DNA from: Bifidobacteriaceae bacterium
GTDB taxonomy: Bacteria > Actinomycetota > Actinomycetes > Actinomycetales > WQXJ01
Reading direction: 5' to 3'
Assembly: GCA_031261885.1 (NCBI GenBank)
Contig: JAISIU010000161.1
Location: 1 to 7,450, forward strand
DNA length: 7,450 nucleotides
Positions within the stretch are counted from its first letter, which is position 1; each line of letters opens with the position of its first letter. Of this stretch, positions 5,631 to 7,450 are shown piece by piece. The translations under genes and the position numbers were made by a program. The notes beneath the pieces were generated by a model. The model saw nothing but the letters and a program-made list of their open reading frames with translations, ran no database searches and was not told the DNA's origin.

Positions 5631-6740
5631 TCAGGCGTAACTCTCCACCATCGACGTCTCCGCGATGCGCGACAGCCCCTCACGGATGGCCCGCGCCCGC
5701 TGGCCCGTGACGCCCTCCACCTGCTCCAGGTCCTCCATTGAGGCCGCGAGCACGCGCTGCAGCGAACCGAAATGGTCGACGATCCGGTCCGCCAGGATCT
5801 GCGGGATGCGCGGCACCCGCGTGACGAGCCGGTAGCCGCGCGGCGAGACCGGCGCGTCGAGCCCGAGCGGCAACGCCCCGATCCCCATGACGTTCGCGAT
5901 GTTGCCGAGCTCCAACAGCTCGGCGGCCGTGAGGCTCGAGAGCGCGGCCTCAATGCCGTCCACCTGCTCCGCCACCTGGTCCGGGCTCTGCCCGGGCAGC
6001 GGCTCCGGCATGTAATCCTTGATCAGCAGCCGGCGCGTGCGGGCCACACCGATGATCAGCTCCTGGTACTGGAGCCCGAGCAGGCGGCCCTCGGTGCCGA
6101 GCTCCAGGAGCAGGCCGTCGATCTCATCCGCGATGCGCGCCACCATCTCCTGCCGCTGGCCCACCTGGGCGGCGTCGCGGACCGTCACGAGGTCCTCGAC
6201 CTCGAGGGCGGACAGCGCGCCCGAGACCTCGTCGAGGCGTTGGCGGTAGCGCTCCAGCGTGGCGACGGCCTGTTTGGCACGCGAGCCGAGCTCCTCGGTG
6301 TCCTGGAGGACGTGCCGGAGGCCGCCCACGTACAGCGCGACGATCTGCATGGACTGGCTCACGGAGATGACGGGGAAGCCGGACTGTTTGGCGACGCGGT
6401 CCGCCGTGCGGTGGCGCGTGCCGGACTCCTGCGTCTCGATGGTCGCGTCCGGCAGCAGCTGGACGCCCGCGCGGACGATCCGCTGGTGCTCCCAGTCGAG
6501 CACCACGGCGCCGTCCATCTTCGCGAGCTCGCGCAGCTTGGGCGCGGAGAACTCGACGTCCAGCTCGAAACCGCCCGAGCACATGGCCGCGACCTGGTCG
6601 TCGTAGCCGAGCACGAACAGCGCGCCCGTGCGGCCCCGGATGACCCGGTCGAGGGCGTCGCGCAGCTCCGTGCCGGGCGCCACCTCGACGAGTGTGGCGC
6701 GCAGCAGTTCCTCGGGAGTGAGGTCGGGACCGAGCTGCAT
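5631..6740 (-). CDS. disA: DNA integrity scanning protein DisA (diadenylate cyclase)
   Basis: DisA condenses two ATP into the second messenger c-di-AMP. In Bacillus subtilis it scans DNA, and its cyclase is inhibited by branched recombination intermediates. The 369-residue protein matches the family length (Mycobacterium tuberculosis DisA is 358). The N-terminal DAC domain (about 20-150) has DGA at 76-78 and RHR at 109-111 in the context ESGTRHRTA, the two signature motifs of the active site. It is preceded by RGRTGALFVLG (35-45). A helical linker (about 155-300, with ATLERYRQRLDEVS at 160-173) joins to the C-terminal helix-hairpin-helix DNA-binding domain (about 305-356, VPRIPQILADRIVDHFGS and LEQVEGVTGQRARAIREGL). 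The ATG at 6740 has AAGGC about 9 bases upstream. All key residues are present, so it should be active. The gene immediately upstream in this window is not radA, the partner often found beside disA. Confidence 0.97.
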   Translation of the reverse strand: MQLGPDLTPEELLRATLVEVAPGTELRDALDRVIRGRTGALFVLGYDDQVAAMCSGGFELDVEFSAPKLRELAKMDGAVVLDWEHQRIVRAGVQLLPDATIETQESGTRHRTADRVAKQSGFPVISVSQSMQIVALYVGGLRHVLQDTEELGSRAKQAVATLERYRQRLDEVSGALSALEVEDLVTVRDAAQVGQRQEMVARIADEIDGLLLELGTEGRLLGLQYQELIIGVARTRRLLIKDYMPEPLPGQSPDQVAEQVDGIEAALSSLTAAELLELGNIANVMGIGALPLGLDAPVSPRGYRLVTRVPRIPQILADRIVDHFGSLQRVLAASMEDLEQVEGVTGQRARAIREGLSRIAETSMVESYA

Positions 6741-6815
6741 GGTGGTTGGCCTTGCCTTCTGGTGTAGGACGGTGGGCGGTGCGGAGTTCGGCGCGGTCAG
6801 GACGCACCGCTCATC

Positions 6816-6821
6816 ATTCTA
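6816..6821 (-). promoter_or_regulatory. Candidate disA promoter (-10)
   Basis: On the minus strand TAGAAT matches TATAAT at five of six positions. CGGACA, a partial -35 match (GACA), lies at 6841-6846, giving a 19-base spacer, slightly long for a housekeeping sigma factor. Transcription would start near 6809 and leave a 5' leader of roughly 70 bases before the disA ATG. It lies downstream of the hairpin that probably ends the neighbouring gene, consistent with independent disA transcription. Confidence 0.45.
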
Positions 6822-6877
6822 TGGGGCCGGTCCCGGGAAGTGTCCGATGACGCGGCGAGGCGGCCCTCCGCGCGGCC

Positions 6878-6898
6878 GTGCCGCCGGGTGGGCGGCAC
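6878..6898 (-). terminator. GC-rich hairpin after the trans-sulfuration gene
   Basis: GTGCCGCC (6878-6885) and GGCGGCAC (6891-6898) form a perfect 8-base stem with a 5-base loop, starting 18 bases after the stop codon at 6917-6919. There is no U-run, which is common for actinobacterial terminators. Its position between the upstream gene's stop and the candidate disA promoter supports a terminator. Confidence 0.5.
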
Positions 6899-6916
6899 CC
6901 GTGCGGCGCGGGCCTG

Positions 6917-7450
6917 TCACCGCCCGGCCGCGACGGCCCGGCCGATGGCGCCGGCCAAGTCGGCGATCAGATCCGCCGGGTCCTCCAGGCCGACGGCGAG
7001 GCGCACGAGGCCGGCGGGTGCGGCCTCCGGCGTGTCCCGAAGGGCCGAGTGCGTCATCGTCCTGGGGTATTCGATGAGGGATTCGACGGCGCCGAGCGAG
7101 ACAGCCAGCCGGAACACGTGGGTGCCCTCGGCGACGGCCCTGGCCAGCTCGGGTGTCGCCAGTTCGAAGGAGACCACCGCGCCGAACCCGTCCGCCATCT
7201 GCGCGGCCGCGAGCGCGTGGCCGGGATCAGAGGCCAGGCCGGGGTAGCGCACGGCCGTGACGCCGGGAGCCTGGGCCAGGGCCTCGGCCACGGCCTGGGC
7301 GTTCGCGGAGGCGCGGCGCACGCGGACCGGGAGCGTGCGCAGGCCGCGGTGGGCCAGCCAGCAGTCGAACGGCCCGGGCACGGCGCCGGTCGCGTTCTGC
7401 CACCAGTGCAGCTCCTCCCACACCAGGCGACTGCCGGAAAGGCCCGGCTC
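6917..7450 (-). CDS. PLP-dependent trans-sulfuration enzyme (cystathionine gamma-synthase/lyase type), 5' end off the window
   Basis: This is the C-terminal 177 residues of a Cys/Met-metabolism PLP enzyme, which either makes cystathionine from cysteine and an activated homoserine (MetB) or cleaves cystathionine to cysteine. The frame is open to the right edge. Family signatures are WWQNATGAVPGPFDCWLAHRGL followed by LRTLPVR, then VRYPGL, FELA, and VSLGAVESLIEYPRTMTH. The glutamate in GAVESL is typical of gamma-synthases and gamma-lyases, whereas O-acetylhomoserine sulfhydrylases usually carry a different residue there. LVRLAVGLEDPADLIADL near the end contains the arginine that binds the substrate carboxylate in the family. 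The second glycine of the usual SLGGVESL is alanine here. The PLP-binding lysine and first half are off the window, so synthase and lyase cannot be separated. The family is usually 380-400 residues long. Confidence 0.9.
   Translation of the reverse strand, partial: EPGLSGSRLVWEELHWWQNATGAVPGPFDCWLAHRGLRTLPVRVRRASANAQAVAEALAQAPGVTAVRYPGLASDPGHALAAAQMADGFGAVVSFELATPELARAVAEGTHVFRLAVSLGAVESLIEYPRTMTHSALRDTPEAAPAGLVRLAVGLEDPADLIADLAGAIGRAVAAGR

Noticed and set aside
4868..6740. Defence or signalling operon built around DisA
   Set aside because: The neighbours are convergent or separately promoted. None resembles a nuclease, effector or c-di-AMP receptor, and DisA itself is a normal housekeeping copy.
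5772..6767. A 331-codon open frame on the plus strand opposite disA
   Set aside because: disA is certain from its DGA and RHR motifs and full length. The plus frame is its shadow.

Overview
The window is chromosomal DNA from a high-GC Gram-positive bacterium (Actinobacteria/Actinomycetota). The signs are very high G+C, codons ending almost only in G or C, frequent GTG starts, genes without a clear Shine-Dalgarno, and a set of families typical of that phylum (DisA, a long HrpA, an HPVG..YWRRR anchored protein). I cannot fix the family or genus. There are no RNA genes, insertion sequences, phage genes or CRISPR arrays. Almost all of the window is coding.

Layout from left to right. (1) 1-4130, minus strand: most of a DEAH-box RNA helicase of the HrpA family, whose last ~170-190 codons lie off the left edge. 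The frame is unbroken, but it carries five low-complexity insertions relative to Escherichia coli HrpA, one of them built on a degenerate 11-12 residue repeat. (2) 4131-4244: a short intergenic stretch with nested inverted repeats, likely the terminator of the next gene and the promoter of hrpA. (3) 4245-4814, minus: an unrecognised four-helix membrane protein. (4) 4815-4891: a 77-base divergent promoter region with a candidate -10 element just ahead of each start codon, suggesting leaderless transcripts on both sides. (5) 4892-5572, plus: a single-pass anchored extracytoplasmic protein of an actinobacterial family of unknown function. (6) 5573-5630: a short convergent gap. (7) 5631-6740, minus: disA, encoding the DNA-scanning diadenylate cyclase that makes c-di-AMP. 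(8) 6741-6916: the disA promoter region plus a GC-rich hairpin that probably ends the next gene. (9) 6917-7450, minus: the C-terminal 45% or so of a PLP-dependent trans-sulfuration enzyme (cystathionine gamma-synthase/gamma-lyase type), whose N-terminus with the PLP lysine lies off the right edge.

The genes do not form one pathway. They cover RNA/ribosome maintenance (HrpA), genome-integrity signalling (DisA), the cell envelope (two unknown proteins) and sulfur amino acid metabolism. Except for the minus-strand neighbours, the genes are divergent or convergent and look like separate transcription units.

I do not see a new multi-gene system. The most unusual signals are the in-frame low-complexity insertions in HrpA and in the anchored protein, and an 11-base word, GGCATCGGCCG, that occurs four times in one orientation. 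Its copies sit only in low-constraint places: a HrpA insert, an Ala-rich loop and an intergenic gap.
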